Of a stretch of 60,000 nucleotides of DNA, positions 23,001 through 33,459 are shown piece after piece (position 1 is the first letter of the stretch; every line of letters starts with the position of its first letter). The position numbers were made by a program, and so were the translations under genes. The notes below the pieces were generated by a model that saw only the letters and a list, made by a program, of their open reading frames with translations, had not been told where the DNA came from and made no database searches. Where the stretch lies: contig NMRA01000132.1 of the NCBI GenBank assembly GCA_002633005.1, forward strand, positions 453,162 through 513,161, written 5' to 3'. Source of the DNA: Phoronis australis (taxonomy: Eukaryota > Phoronida > Phoronidae).

Positions 23001-26000
23001 AAAGTATAACAATAGATCAATACAAGCAACTATAAAAATTACACAAGTATGGTGCAGACAGGGATTGTGAGCGTTCAAAAGCACCACGAAGTCAACCCAC
23101 GCCCATCCAAGCATGCGCACCTTGGATACCGATGCTAGAATTGTGACTTGAAAGAGGAAAATTAAAACACTAACAAAATGACAAGATAATTACTTATCAA
23201 CCTAAAACCATAGAGTAAATGCTACCAATAATCAGTCTATATGCACTACCTGTTCTCCTCGTTTACTACGTATAGATTATCCCACATACATATCCTATCG
23301 AAAATCCATCGTTTCACCTGGTAATGTCGCAACTAGACCCAACTATGTAGGATAACGTATTTATATCGTAGGTATTAACTTATTTGCATCGCGACGATAT
23401 ATTGTTGTCATGTGATTTGGCTTGCTGTTCTATGATCACGGGCGGCACAGCACTGAAAAAGTGGAGGCCATAGCCCCTCAGTCCCCTGTGGTGCACCGCC
23501 CATAGACCATGTGTGGCACAGCACTGAAAAAGTGGGTATATAGGCCCCCCTTCAGCCCCCTATGGTGCGCCATCCATGATGAACATATATATGCCAAGTC
23601 TACCCCTGCGCTAATCACAGCACTGTAAAATATGGACCTTGTGCTGATCGCTGAACTTGAGGTGAGGACTTATCGCGAAAAGCATATTTTATATGCGCTA
23701 ACTGCTAACAGCGTGGGAGAGTCGAGGAACGCTTCGACCAGACGGTTGTATCGGTTACATGGCGAAGTCGTTGTCCCCCGTAATCTAGAGCCCGATTAGT
23801 GGATTTGGCGCTTCCTCATTAAAGTATTTTATTTTCACGCACGATGACTTCAGCTGCTGAATGGCACAGCGGTTAAGTTGACGTCTCGAAACTCTAACGA
23901 AGAGGGTTCGAATCAGTTCTGGGGTTCCCGCCAATATGTTATTCAACAAACGTTGAAAAATTAAATGAGTTATTTAACGGTTGTATTGGCCATGTCATGC
24001 TGATAAAAAATACTCGATATTAGGCCCCAATGTACTGGAAATATCTTGGTTCTCAGTACTAGATATGCTGTATACATCCATATAACAAGCCGTTTGCGTT
24101 TGATTTGAATTTTTGCCTGATTTTGTTAGGCACGTTATACCGGTATGTAAGCAGTTGTCCTATTTATGGTGACCCAGATTAAACCACAGGCGTCCTCAGC
24201 TTCTGATCGTCCCCAACTACAGGGTATGGAATAATCCGATGAGTTACGAATCGACGGCAATTGCCGCCTCCCGTTCAGTAACGCTAGGACCTCGCTAAAA
24301 AGCAAGACTTCGCGAGATTACGTGAGATATTGCCGTGCATTTTAAATAAGAACACGTGACTTTGACTAGGTTTTAGCTAGGTCCTAGCGTAGGTCCTAGC
24401 GTCTACTGAACGCACGTCCAGTTCACCACGGAAGGTTACAAAATGGTCTGGCTAAGTGGAGTTATTGATGTCGTGACCTTCCGTGACAAACCGGAAATTT
24501 CCGTGTAGCATATTGCTGGTGTGCAGCGACTTTTTGGGAAGATTTTTGTGCTTTGACCGCAACTTTATTGCGAACTCGGTAAAGCTGGACACTGTAAATG
24601 GTATTGGGAGAAAGAACAATTCCTCATGGTTTGTTGAACCTCTGTTTCTTGAAAATTTATTGAGTTTTGTGTTTGCTATGGACGACTGAAGTGAAGCACC
24701 CGTGGAATTTCTAGTCCGGAGTGTCATACCTTGTATTATTATATATAGTGTATTGGGGACGATCAGAAGCTGAGGACGCCTGTGGATTAAACTATGGAAG
24801 CCTAAAGATTGCCGCCTGATCACCGTGCGTCGGAATTTTCACCGGTAAATCTTTGCTGAAAGTTTATGGATTTTAGAACAGTAAAACTGCTTTTCCAGGA
24901 ACGACGCCTTGGATCAGTGCAGTCGAAATGAACGAGTTCAATCAAATTTCCCTTCGTACACGCGAATTAACTGCACCAGGATACTGCACACTAAACGTGA
25001 AGTACCGCCTCTGCTATTGCATACGGATTGGGTCTACTTTCGCGTATGTCATGGCGTATTTCATGGCGTATTCAATGGCCTTATTCACACATATATGGCT
25101 CCAAAACGCTTTTCGAATTTGTTTTTAAATTTTAACTTTTGCATGAGGGGCTTTCTTGCTGATAATTTAGAAAACTGTAACGGCCTTTTGAAATTTCATC
25201 GTGAAAATTTACAGGAAGCGAAATTTGGTCATGTTATTGATGCCATCGCTTTCCTATGAATGTATCTTTCTTTTTGATAAAAGTGTACTGAAAAGGCACG
25301 GTCACGTTAAGGTAGATTGGTTTCAAGTAAGAAAATCAAATTTAGTAACTCTATACTTTCAGAAATACGTTTACAGAGTCAATTTCTGTTGTCTTGAGAT
25401 ATTTGACTCAATGCACACACTTGTCGATAAGAGCTCACGCAACCATAGGTGTTAACATTTTAGTATTCATATTTGCATATCGTATTCTATAATAACATTT
25501 GAATACTAGGACTCCTTATCTAATAAATTGTCATTTTTAGAAGGAAAATGGCGGGGTGGTTATGGTAAATTTCTTCGACCTTTACATCAATTGTTACCCC
25601 AACAACCAGACAGTGGCTAATCTGTCACAGGTTGCAGGTATGTATTAACGACCTTAATCTTTCATTGGCGTCTGTAATAGATTTTCGATGTGTTTGTGCT
25701 TTCGTTTGATTAATGGACAAAAAACTTTGTCCACATTGCCGAAACATGTCGTCATTTAGTCACTTAGAATGGTAGCTAGTGGTTAGAAGGCGGTCCAATA
25801 GGAAACGTTGAATTTTCAAATCTGCAGCATAACGCAGGCCCATAGGACGATAGTGCTTGTCGCACAAAATATAACGCGGTAAGCGCAGCGTGCCCACTGT
25901 ATCCGTGACCATGTCTAGAACCGCAGACTGCCAGCATATCGTGCTGTCCTGGACTCAACTCTCTGCTAGGAGTCAGTCTTATGTGATCTGCTGACACGTC

Positions 26001-28956
26001 ACATGAGTAATTACGCTCCATACTAGCCCAATTGAGAGTACGCGCTAGGGATAAGCAAATACAATAACTGCTGCTCCTGGATTACGCGCGAGTGATTCTC
26101 ACCACGTGCGGCTTCCTTGAAATACTGTACGTGAACATGACTCCAACCGCCAATGGTCTGATAAAACGTGAAACCCGAGGCCTGAAAAAATTGTCAGGGT
26201 TTCCTGCCCGATCCCCGGGGTTCCTGTTCTAAAAGTCGGGGTTCGTGCTTTTCGGGCTGGTTAGCTGTTTTGAAGGTGCGGGAATCTGTTTTCGACGCCC
26301 TGATATCTGTTTTACACCAGGGTTTCTGTTTCGATGGAACACGCTGATAGAGACATACAGCTGGTTCTAAAGCGTAATTTGCTGTCGCCTGATAAGTTGT
26401 GGTTGCTAAAAATACATAATTACCGGTAAATATCGCGAATGGACGGTAACTATCGCGATTGGACTGTAAATATCGGGATTGGACGGTAAATATCGGGATT
26501 GGACTTCGTACATCGATCTATTTCATGATGATAAACATACATGTTATCGTTTGCGTCACTGGGCATTGCGAGTAGCAATGGTAAGGTTTTGATTTGCCAA
26601 ATTGTGTTCCACGAAGTTTCTAATATTTACTTACAGGTGGCGTGTCTAAAATGCACGTATCTCTCACGTCGCATCTTTCCTGGTATTCGATCAAGGAATT
26701 TAAACTAAACATAAGCTTTTCATTTTTCTAGACCACATTGACTATATCAAGAATATTTCTGGTGCAGAAACCGTGGGTATCGGAGCAGATTACGATGGTG
26801 TCCCAACGTAAGTACCTGACACTTACAAAAAGATGCAGATATTCATTTGGATTCGCTGCCCAAGCTTGCCTGTTTCCGGCTGTAGTGTTTTTTCTCTCTC
26901 TCCCCTTCNNNNNNNNNNNNNNNNNNNNNNNNNNNNNNNNNNNNNNNNNNNNNNNNNNNNNNNNNNNNNNNNNNNNNNNNNNNNNNNNNNNNNNNNNNNN
27001 NNNNNNNNNNNNNNNNNNNNNNNNNNNNNNNNNNNNNNNNNNNNNNNNNNNNCTCCCTCCTCTTTCCATCTCTCTGACGGATTTTAATGAAACATGAGAC
27101 CGCGGTATTTAAGGGCAATATGTAGACACTAGCCGATTTTGGGGAGGACATTCTCTCCTGCAGGGTCCCTTGTGTAATGGCCATTTTAGTCTCGAAAACG
27201 AGTTTTTCAGTATTTTGGGAAAAACGTTTCCTGATATAAAGACAACCATTTGACGTATCCCAATCAATCTCAACAGAGGGTTATGAGAGACGACAATGTG
27301 CCGACACCAGTTGATTTTCAAGTGAATTAATTTATTTGCTGCACCATCCACAATTGGCCATTTTGTCTGGTTTTTCAGTTGTCTGCTTGATATCTCAAAA
27401 ACCCGTGGTCATATTACGATGGAATATGGCACAAAGTTATAGGGTATCAGTAGGGCTGCACGCCACTTTTCAATCCGTCCCGCTGGGGACGAGTAGGTGG
27501 TGATGTTCAGTTTTTTTTTTGGGAAAGGCCGTCTTCGATAATACTTAAATTAGAGAACCGATGGACAGATTTCAATGAAACTTGACACTTTGTGATGTGA
27601 CACTTACACGCCTGCACTGGTCGATTTTCACACAGATTCTACCGCTTCTGCGCCACGTGTGGTCAGATTGTTGTCTCTTTCGGTGAAGCTGATAAGCTTC
27701 TCAAGAAACCTCGCTGGTTCCCTGCGTGCTTAGCCCATCCAGCACGTGCTGGCTCGGCTACCGCCCCACCTAGTGGCACGCAGAGAACCAGCGAGCCCAA
27801 GAAACATGCCGTTTGTGGTGCATTGTAGGTGCTTATTAATAACGCTTTGGTTTGCTCTGATTTTAATTGTTATAGGCTAACTACGTCACGTAGTACCCCA
27901 GACAGAAATAAGGAAATTTCAGTGGAATATGACAATTAACATTTAGAAGGGCGTTATTGACAAGAGGTAGGATTTTCTGGCAGCAGGGAACTCCCAGGGC
28001 TCTGCTGCAGGACTAAATCCCACTAGATAAAAGCGTATTTAACTGATAAATTGCATGGCCTTGCAGACAATGGCGAGAATTGGCGACTTTTAATAAAATC
28101 ATAAAAACACAATAGATTTGCTTTTGTCTCAAAAGGTTGAATAACATTAGTATGATAATGTTACAAGGGGCTCCTTGGAAGTCTTTTCTTGATAACTCGC
28201 TAAAGCTCCAGGAACTATCTTAAAACATTAAGCCAAATTAATTGGTTGTACAATAATAGCTAAAGTCTTGCAGTATATAGATTTTGACGCCTTAGATGAT
28301 TTGACGGCAAGCCGGTTGCAACACTACACACAGCAGACTTTTTCCGTTTGTGTGGATTCGAAAGCCGAGGTTTGCTTCCGCCAATGAATAATTAACCATT
28401 TCAGGCTGCCGAAAGGATTGGAAGATGTCTCTACGTACCCAGATTTGTTCGCAGAACTCGTCAGGCGGGGCTGGACCGAGGGTGATTTGAAGAAACTCGC
28501 TGGTGAAAATCTCATTCGAGTATTCAAGAAAGCGGAACAGGTATGAAAACGTCTTGGTTTGACACACTATTCCGCAGAAAAGTTAAGGCTCAGGTTTGGT
28601 AACAAGGTGGTCACAGCTCTTGCGTGTACACATAGACCTGATACACACCGTGCATCAGCAAATATCACTTGCCTGCTTGAAATTTATTACGGAAAAACTT
28701 CCTTTTTGTGAACAAATTTTTGGCTTAAAATTTGAAATTGTCATCGTGAAAATACTCCATGTTCGTCTAGTGTAATAAAACCTTTTTCGATTCAGTTTAC
28801 AGGAAACTGTATATCCTTTTCCCCTTATCCTTTTAGTGTACAACTAAATATTGATTCTTTCAGGTGGCTGCTAGCTTAAAGAAAGACAATAATCCTGATG
28901 ACACGCTTATTGATGCTTCTCGCATCGTCAATGCGACTTGTCGCCCGGATTTCTAA
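15755..28956 (+). CDS. DPEP: Membrane dipeptidase (peptidase M19, DPEP-like), copy A2, exons 2-10
   Basis: Exons are 15755-15896, 17565-17697, 19241-19391, 19908-19983, 22102-22278, 25541-25637, 26732-26807, 28405-28540 and 28864-28956 (TAA). Exons 2-6 have exactly the same lengths and phases as those of copy A1. All family zinc ligands are kept (HND, EGGH, DLSHV, FSHTSA), as is THSCNTPW. Exon 8 carries [10 protein letters not shown], equivalent to the DFDG substrate-site motif of DPEP1. The protein ends CRPDF with no hydrophobic C-terminal tail, so no GPI signal is seen. No exon 1 occurs between 13803 and 15754; it is either missing at the N at 15190 or the exon at 4179 serves both copies. 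An ATTAAA at 29026-29031 is a weak polyadenylation signal candidate. An assembly gap lies in the intron after exon 8. Confidence 0.9.
17004..17081 (+). repeat. (CAG)n tract, intron 2 of copy A2
   Basis: A nearly pure CAG tract, purer than its counterpart at 7686. A 116-codon frame crosses it ([15 protein letters not shown], then poly-Gln, then [10 protein letters not shown]), but the A1 counterpart is broken by a stop, so coding is doubtful. It may be an old transposon reading frame. Confidence 0.8.
17225..17400 (+). repeat. GTGTAAATATACAC motif cluster, copy A2
   Basis: A tandem unit of about 18 bp (TGTAAATATACACTCAGG) is repeated two to three times, ending about 165 nt before exon 3. It is the counterpart of the cluster at 7960-8140. 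Confidence 0.6.
20390..21970 (+). repeat. Degraded CCTAGTGGC-type array, intron 5 of copy A2
   Basis: The counterpart of the array at 10585-13245. It has the same TATCTCCAAA, GATCCGACAACCGG, CCCCTATTGGCAATTTC and GCGCTGCCCAGT landmarks, but fewer and more diverged units. A separate inverted-repeat element is inserted at 21320-21562. Confidence 0.65.
21320..21562 (+). mobile_element. Inverted-repeat element (CAGNGGCGGATC type)
   Basis: It starts CAGAGGCGGATCTAC and ends GTACATCTGCCACTG, an imperfect inverted repeat. The interior has long C and G runs and no protein. It is inserted inside the degraded array of copy A2 and absent at the matching place in copy A1. Ends of this type recur near 1763 (CAGTGACGGATCTA) and 41269 (TAGATCCGCCACTG). 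Confidence 0.6.
23438..23580 (+). repeat. Dimeric GGCGGCACAGCACTG repeat, copy 1
   Basis: Two tandem units of about 75 bp each start with a (GG)CGGCACAGCACTGAAAAAGT run and end with TGGTGC(A/G)CC(G/A)(C/T)CCAT, so each unit has loosely palindromic ends. The same dimer occurs at 30912-31057. Confidence 0.65.
23863..23933 (+). repeat. tRNA-like SINE head
   Basis: TGGCACAGCGGTTAAG resembles a pol III A box and GGTTCGAATC is a good B box at proper spacing. The 5' and 3' ends do not pair as an acceptor stem, so a tRNA-derived SINE or pseudogene is likelier than a functional tRNA. A poorer example is near 29447-29505. Confidence 0.45.
24184..24785. mobile_element. 602-bp element with 33-bp perfect terminal inverted repeats
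   Basis: The segment at 24184-24216 (starting CCACAGGCGTCCTCAGCTTC) is the exact reverse complement of 24753-24785. No transposase is encoded. A MITE of family A sits inside, at 24266-24419, showing nested insertion. It lies in the intron between exons 6 and 7 of copy A2. Confidence 0.75.
24266..24419 (+). mobile_element. MITE family A, copy 2
   Basis: The best preserved copy. GCCTCCCGTTCAGTAACGC is at the left and GTCCTAGCGTCTACTGAACG at the right, with the same interior as 1571-1712. It is nested inside the element with 33-bp inverted repeats. Confidence 0.85.
26425..26504 (+). repeat. Minisatellite, 4 x 20 bp
   Basis: Four tandem 20-mers of the form GGTAAATATCGCGATTGGAC with one to three differences, in the intron before exon 8 of copy A2. 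Confidence 0.85.
26909..27052. other. Assembly gap (144 N)
   Basis: A run of undetermined bases in the intron between exons 8 and 9 of dipeptidase copy A2, flanked by CT-rich sequence. Confidence 0.99.
27710..27795. mobile_element. Short foldback, CTCGCTGGTTCCCTGCGTG family
   Basis: CTCGCTGGTTCCCTGCGTGC and the inverted GCACGCAGAGAACCAGCGAG are only about 45 bp apart. The same terminal sequence bounds a 578-bp element at 57427-58004, so this looks like an internally deleted copy. Confidence 0.65.
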
Positions 28957-30911
28957 GGAGTCTGTATTAACTGTCATGCATCAGGAAAACGTTTTTACTC
29001 GATATACAAAACCAGAGCGTTTGTAATTAAAGTGTTAATCAATCCCAAGCCTTCAGAATTGCTCCGAGGCAAGCGAGTGGCACGTGCTAAGTTTGGTGCG
29101 GTATTTGTCCTCAAATACTCCCAAAAATATTGAGAAATTGACCTAGTGTGTGACAGTCTGATTACAAGATATTTCTTTTTTATACCTTACATCCGCCTTC
29201 TTGCTACCCAGAGCGATTACATTATAGTTTGAGGTGTCAGGTAACCGAGGAAAAATATTACTTTATTTTCGTTTATTAGTTCAACTTTGTGTTCGGGTGC
29301 TTAGGTAATAAAACATGAAAATTATCATCTTTCTTGTGTGTGGAAAATTAAGTCGAGTATTGTGTTGTGAAGGTGGGAGAGGATGAAATCGTGGATTCGA
29401 GTCTTAGAAGTAACTGAATTCACCACTACTCATACACTTAATCAGAGCACGTGAACTGCGACCGCTGAGATTGCGAGTTCGATTCCGAGTCGGGAGCGAT
29501 ACTGACACTAGTACGGAGCTAACAGGTTTGGTCTGGTTATCTCCACTGTCTGTGCCGGAAGAGCCTTCCAGAGAATGACATTCAAGTGTTTATTGAATTC
29601 TATTTTGTGGAAAAGCTTCTGTTTGACTAAAGCATTCATTGATCTACAGGGAGTAATAAAACAATTATATTCTCAGCCAAGACAATAAACCCTTTGCTAA
29701 GCTGTGTTTAGTTACACAGTCCAACTGGGATAGTTGTACGACTAAGAGCAGGGTTCACACAGACGTGTTTTCACTGGCCTTGCATATGTCAGGTTCCAAA
29801 AGTCCCGTTTAGACATCAACTTTTGGCCCGGCGCAACTGACACGAAGCAAATTGACCCGTGTCAAGCGGCCGTTTACACACACAACTCACTAACCGTGGC
29901 AAGATGGAAATTAAAGGCTGGAGAGACTGGATATCGCACATGCGCTGGTTTACAAATGACGAGAGTTGCAGAGAAAAAGAACCCGTACGTAGGTCATTGC
30001 ACAAGCGCAGTAGAGATGATCCTTTCCGTCTTGCTCCAGCTTCGCGTTTAGACTTATAATTGGCACGGCGCAAGATGTTCGGGCGCAAATTGCTCTACCT
30101 CACAAACGGGTGGCAAAAATTTGCCACCGCGGTGTCAATTGGCTCCGTGTCAGTCCGTTTACACTCTGGAACAACTTGTTCCGTGTCAGCTGATCCGTGT
30201 CGACTTTGCAAGTGTAAACGGCACTAAAGACCTATTGTTTGAGAAGAACACCTATAATTTGCAACCGTTAGCAAAACTTTAAGCCACTACGCGGACTAGT
30301 ATACCCCTTCAAAGTAAGGGGGTCAATGTAAGAGTTCTAGCACATAATTCATAGAAGACTTGGAGGAGTAGTCGTGGTGTGTGACGGTGCGATGAGTATT
30401 CTAACTTGGAATGGACCAGTCTGGTAGAAGTCGTGCTTTCATTTCCATGTTGCCAGTTTGAGATTACGCCTTATAACATCCTGATTGTGCTTTGTTGCGT
30501 AGTCAGTTATTGAAATTGTTACACAGTATTCTATATAGTATTTCCGTTTTCGTTGTATGCAACTTATGATTTTTTTCGTAAACATAAAAGGCCTATCTAT
30601 GATAGCCCCCCATGCCAACCTGGAACATTACAAAAACAATTCCTAATAGCATAGTATTTTACAGTTACCTATGAATCTGATCAGCCATTTCTGAGATATT
30701 ATGTTAGGAATGTAACTAAATTTGGACATTTTCCCCGGGTCCTACATAATCTCAACTAGATTTCGCACGAACACCCCTTTAGTCGGGCGTTGCCATTTCC
30801 AGAGCATGTTACTGTCTTCTGCAAAATCCAACAGGGGTTCTTGGGACGTGCTCTTGTAACCTGAAACTCACCCGAGGTCAAGAAAGACAGGATTTTGATG
30901 GAACTCGTTTG

Positions 30912-31057
30912 CATGGGCGGCGCAGCACTGAAACTTTGGGGTTATAGCCCCCAGCCCCCCTGTGATGCACCGTCCATATACCATGGGCGCCGGAGCAATG
31001 AAAAAGTGAGGGGCTATAGCCCCCCTCCCCCAGCCCCGCACGGTGCGCTGTCCATGG
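30912..31057 (+). repeat. Dimeric GGCGGCGCAGCACTG repeat, copy 2
   Basis: The same two-unit organisation as 23438-23580, with ATGGGCGGCGCAGCACTGAA at the left and GGTGCGCTGTCCATGG at the right. It is intergenic here and intronic in the other copy. Confidence 0.65.
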
Positions 31058-31563
31058 TTTGGCCCTAGTCTTGAAACTGGGGAGAGACTCGACAGTTCAC
31101 ACAAGATTACTGCAACGCGAGGTTTCAATATGCGTTGGGTGCAAGTCATAATCACTGATTTATTATGTTTTTTAGCCATATCCCAAACTTTTCAAAATTT
31201 CACCGCCGTCGAAGTTAGGCATGACAGACAATTTGACAGGTGCCAGGCTGCCGTTGTTTTCCTTCAGATTAAAATACTCACCCAAAATATTCAGTGAAGA
31301 GGCGGCTATTTTCGCCACCAGTTATTTTGTTTCCTCGCCACCTGAATCGCCTTTACGTGAAAGATGATTTCAAAACACGGTCACTCTGCCATCGTGATAA
31401 TAAACCAAAGGTCTCTTATCGCTACGTATGTGTACTCTTTGAAGTAAGCGGTCTATCTGTAAAAGTGCAAGAAAAACCGCAGGAACTTTTGGGGTTACTC
31501 AAACCTTCTGTAAAGTGCCTGGAAAAGTGACCCTTGCGATCGTTCACATTACTTTCGTTTTTG

Positions 31564-31598
31564 CTGCTAGCGAACGTGCTAGCAAAAACGATTTAAGC
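31564..31598. repeat. Short inverted repeat (hairpin)
   Basis: CGTTTTTGCTGCTAGC is followed after a short loop by GCTAGCAAAAACG. A minor structural feature of unknown function. Confidence 0.5.
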
Positions 31599-31816
31599 TA
31601 GCGTTATAAGTCAGTGTGGGAACCGGACATTAATGTCTTTCAATTTAAAAATCTAAATAAATTAGCTCTGGATAGCACATGAGCATGTCAAGTTTTCTCG
31701 CACTTTCTCGAAGTATGGCGATGAGCATGTAGCAAAAATTCAAAGAATTGTTATGAGTCTCCAAACGGAAGTGCCCCAGGCCAACAAGCGTAAATGCAGC
31801 AATTCAACGTAAAACA

Positions 31817-31940
31817 GCCTCCTCTTCAGTAACGCTAGGACTTCGCTAAAAAGCAAAGGTTACCTGAGATATTGCCGCATGTTTCAAACGAGATTTAAGC
31901 TAGGTCCTAGCGTAGGTCCTAGCGTTACTGAACGCACGCC
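31817..31940 (+). mobile_element. MITE family A, copy 3
   Basis: The TTCAGTAACGCTAGGAC and TCCTAGCGTTACTGAACG ends are intact. The interior is shortened compared with the copy at 24266. Same orientation as copies 1 and 2. Confidence 0.85.
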
Positions 31941-32039
31941 AGCACCCACGAAGCCTTTGCAAACGGTTGGCGTGTCTGCGTTTTAATCAGTGGGCCTTGC
32001 AACCTTCACACAAATCTGAACACGGGAGGTGACGTAGCG

Positions 32040-32528
32040 CTATGGAAGAAGGAAGAATGAAATAAGAAGTCGTGTTGAACGTGCATTAGTTCGCGAAGGC
32101 ACTATATGAGAAGAGATGCCAAAGGGGAGAGGAGGACTAATGATGAGGCGAACTTTCTTATCTTTATTTACAATAGATATGTCAGTGAGCGGTACGTCTC
32201 GCTCTTGGTCTAAAGGACGTATGTTCACTGGGTCTTTTTGGGCCTTAACTACTACATATCTCACCACAACTGAATCGGAATTGCAACGAGAGTCGCCGTG
32301 ACAAACAGAGCAAGGTACGATAAACTTTGAGATATCGCTTGTGATTGTGGTTCTCTTAAGAATTTTAATGTGCAGCAATATCTTTATATTCACGGATGTT
32401 ATCGTTATCGAAATGGTCTTGCCACTAAACGATTTATCGAGTCTAAAAACCTCGATCTCTGATTGATCATGTACATACACCAAGAGTGTATACACCAGTG
32501 ATGATGCTGTCCGGCGTCCACCTCTCAA
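32040..32528 (-). CDS. Hypothetical 162-codon reading frame between inverted MITEs
   Basis: An uninterrupted minus-strand frame, long for this AT-rich non-coding DNA. It includes IVPCSVCHGDSRCNSDSVVV and RPLDQERDVPLTDISIV. I recognise no domain, and no splice partner was identified. It lies exactly between two family A MITE copies in opposite orientation, so it may be part of a larger mobile unit or a single exon of an unknown gene. Chance is also possible. Confidence 0.25.
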   Translation of the reverse strand: MRGGRRTASSLVYTLLVYVHDQSEIEVFRLDKSFSGKTISITITSVNIKILLHIKILKRTTITSDISKFIVPCSVCHGDSRCNSDSVVVRYVVVKAQKDPVNIRPLDQERDVPLTDISIVNKDKKVRLIISPPLPFGISSHIVPSRTNARSTRLLISFFLLP

Positions 32529-32579
32529 TCTCGCACATTTAGATGGAGCATCTGCGTCACTGAAAAAGAAGAAAGACTA

Positions 32580-32719
32580 GGCGTGCGTTCAGTAACGCTA
32601 GGACCTAGCTAAAATCGAGTCAAAGTCACGTGTTCTAGTTTGAAATACACCACAATACCTCACGTAATCTCGCGAAGTCTTGCTTTTTAGTGAGATCCTG
32701 GCGTTTCTGAACGGGAGGC
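32580..32719 (-). mobile_element. MITE family A, copy 4 (opposite orientation)
   Basis: Left end GTGCGTTCAGTAACGCTAGG; right end GCGTTTCTGAACGGGAGGC. On the reverse strand the interior (CAAGACTTCGCGAGATTACG) matches the other copies, so this copy is inverted relative to copy 3, 640 bp away. Confidence 0.85.
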
Positions 32720-32881
32720 AGTATATACATCTATGTAACTGCTCAAGCGCGCAACTTATCATTACTTCCGCCATGTGTCAAGTTTGCTGCCACTTAGCGA
32801 TTAGAAGTACCACAAGTTACTCTAGATCAGTAAGTTGTCACAAGTGGGGCAAGATGCAGTAGATAATTTGAGTCGAGGTTA

Positions 32882-33169
32882 GTCTGTTTCATGAAAAGAG
32901 ACTTAAGACTTAAGACTGAAATTTGCTCTTACGCTCCACACACCTATTTCTGAAAAATAATTAAATCTCACTTAAGAGAAAAGTGAAAAGCCTTTAAGGA
33001 TATATGTCATATACGTATAACTGCTAGTTACTTAGACAATTTCTATAAGTTATTTCTAGATTGGGCTGCGTTGACAATTAGTTGGCTAAATATTTTTCAG
33101 CTGTTGTGAAGTGGGAACATAAGGCCAAAGTTCTGTCTTAAGTCTTTACTTGTTTTTCTTGAAACAGAC
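32882..33169. mobile_element. MITE family B, copy 1 (TTTCATGAAAA / AAGACTTAAGAC)
   Basis: Ends GTCTGTTTCATGAAAA and TTTTTCTTGAAACAGAC are inverted repeats, with subterminal AAGACTTAAGACTGAAATTT mirrored by GTCTTAAGTCTT at the other side. About 288 bp, non-coding. A second copy is at 58391-58660. Confidence 0.7.
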
Positions 33170-33459
33170 CTCGCTGACGGCCTCCGTTGTAGGAGTATCT
33201 TTTTCTTGGGTAAGTCCGTACGTGAATGGCACTCAAGATAACATGGCTTGATAAGCCACCGACTTACACTCGTTTCTGACTTACCTCATAAAACGACCCG
33301 CCGTGATTTGTAGAGTTTAATCTCAACCAGATAAGAACTGCTAGTAAAGCGTTACATTGCTGGTGTTATGCGAGTGGTTGCCAAAATGGAATCTTTACAC
33401 ATTGGCACACTTGTCTGCTTCTGGGCAAGAATCCACCAGAGTATCCACAAAGCAGTAGG

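Larger units (their letters stand above)
15191..23155 (+). repeat. Duplicated dipeptidase block, right copy
   Basis: Homologous to 4580-14594. It begins exactly at the single N at 15190, within intron 1, just after where exon 1 would lie. Homology fades after the AAAGCACCACGAAGTCA and AGAATTGTGA landmarks near 23070-23155. Confidence 0.85.

Noticed and set aside
4580-23155. The two dipeptidase blocks as mere alleles misassembled in tandem
   Set aside because: Exon 2 alone differs at about 11 of 47 residues and the introns have major indels, far more than the R1/R2 pair; true paralogy is more likely, though missing sequence at the N remains probable.
23863-23933. A functional tRNA gene
   Set aside because: A and B boxes are present but no acceptor stem or full cloverleaf; better explained as a SINE head.
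26728-27184. Long frames across the run of Ns
   Set aside because: They exist only because undetermined bases carry no stop codons.
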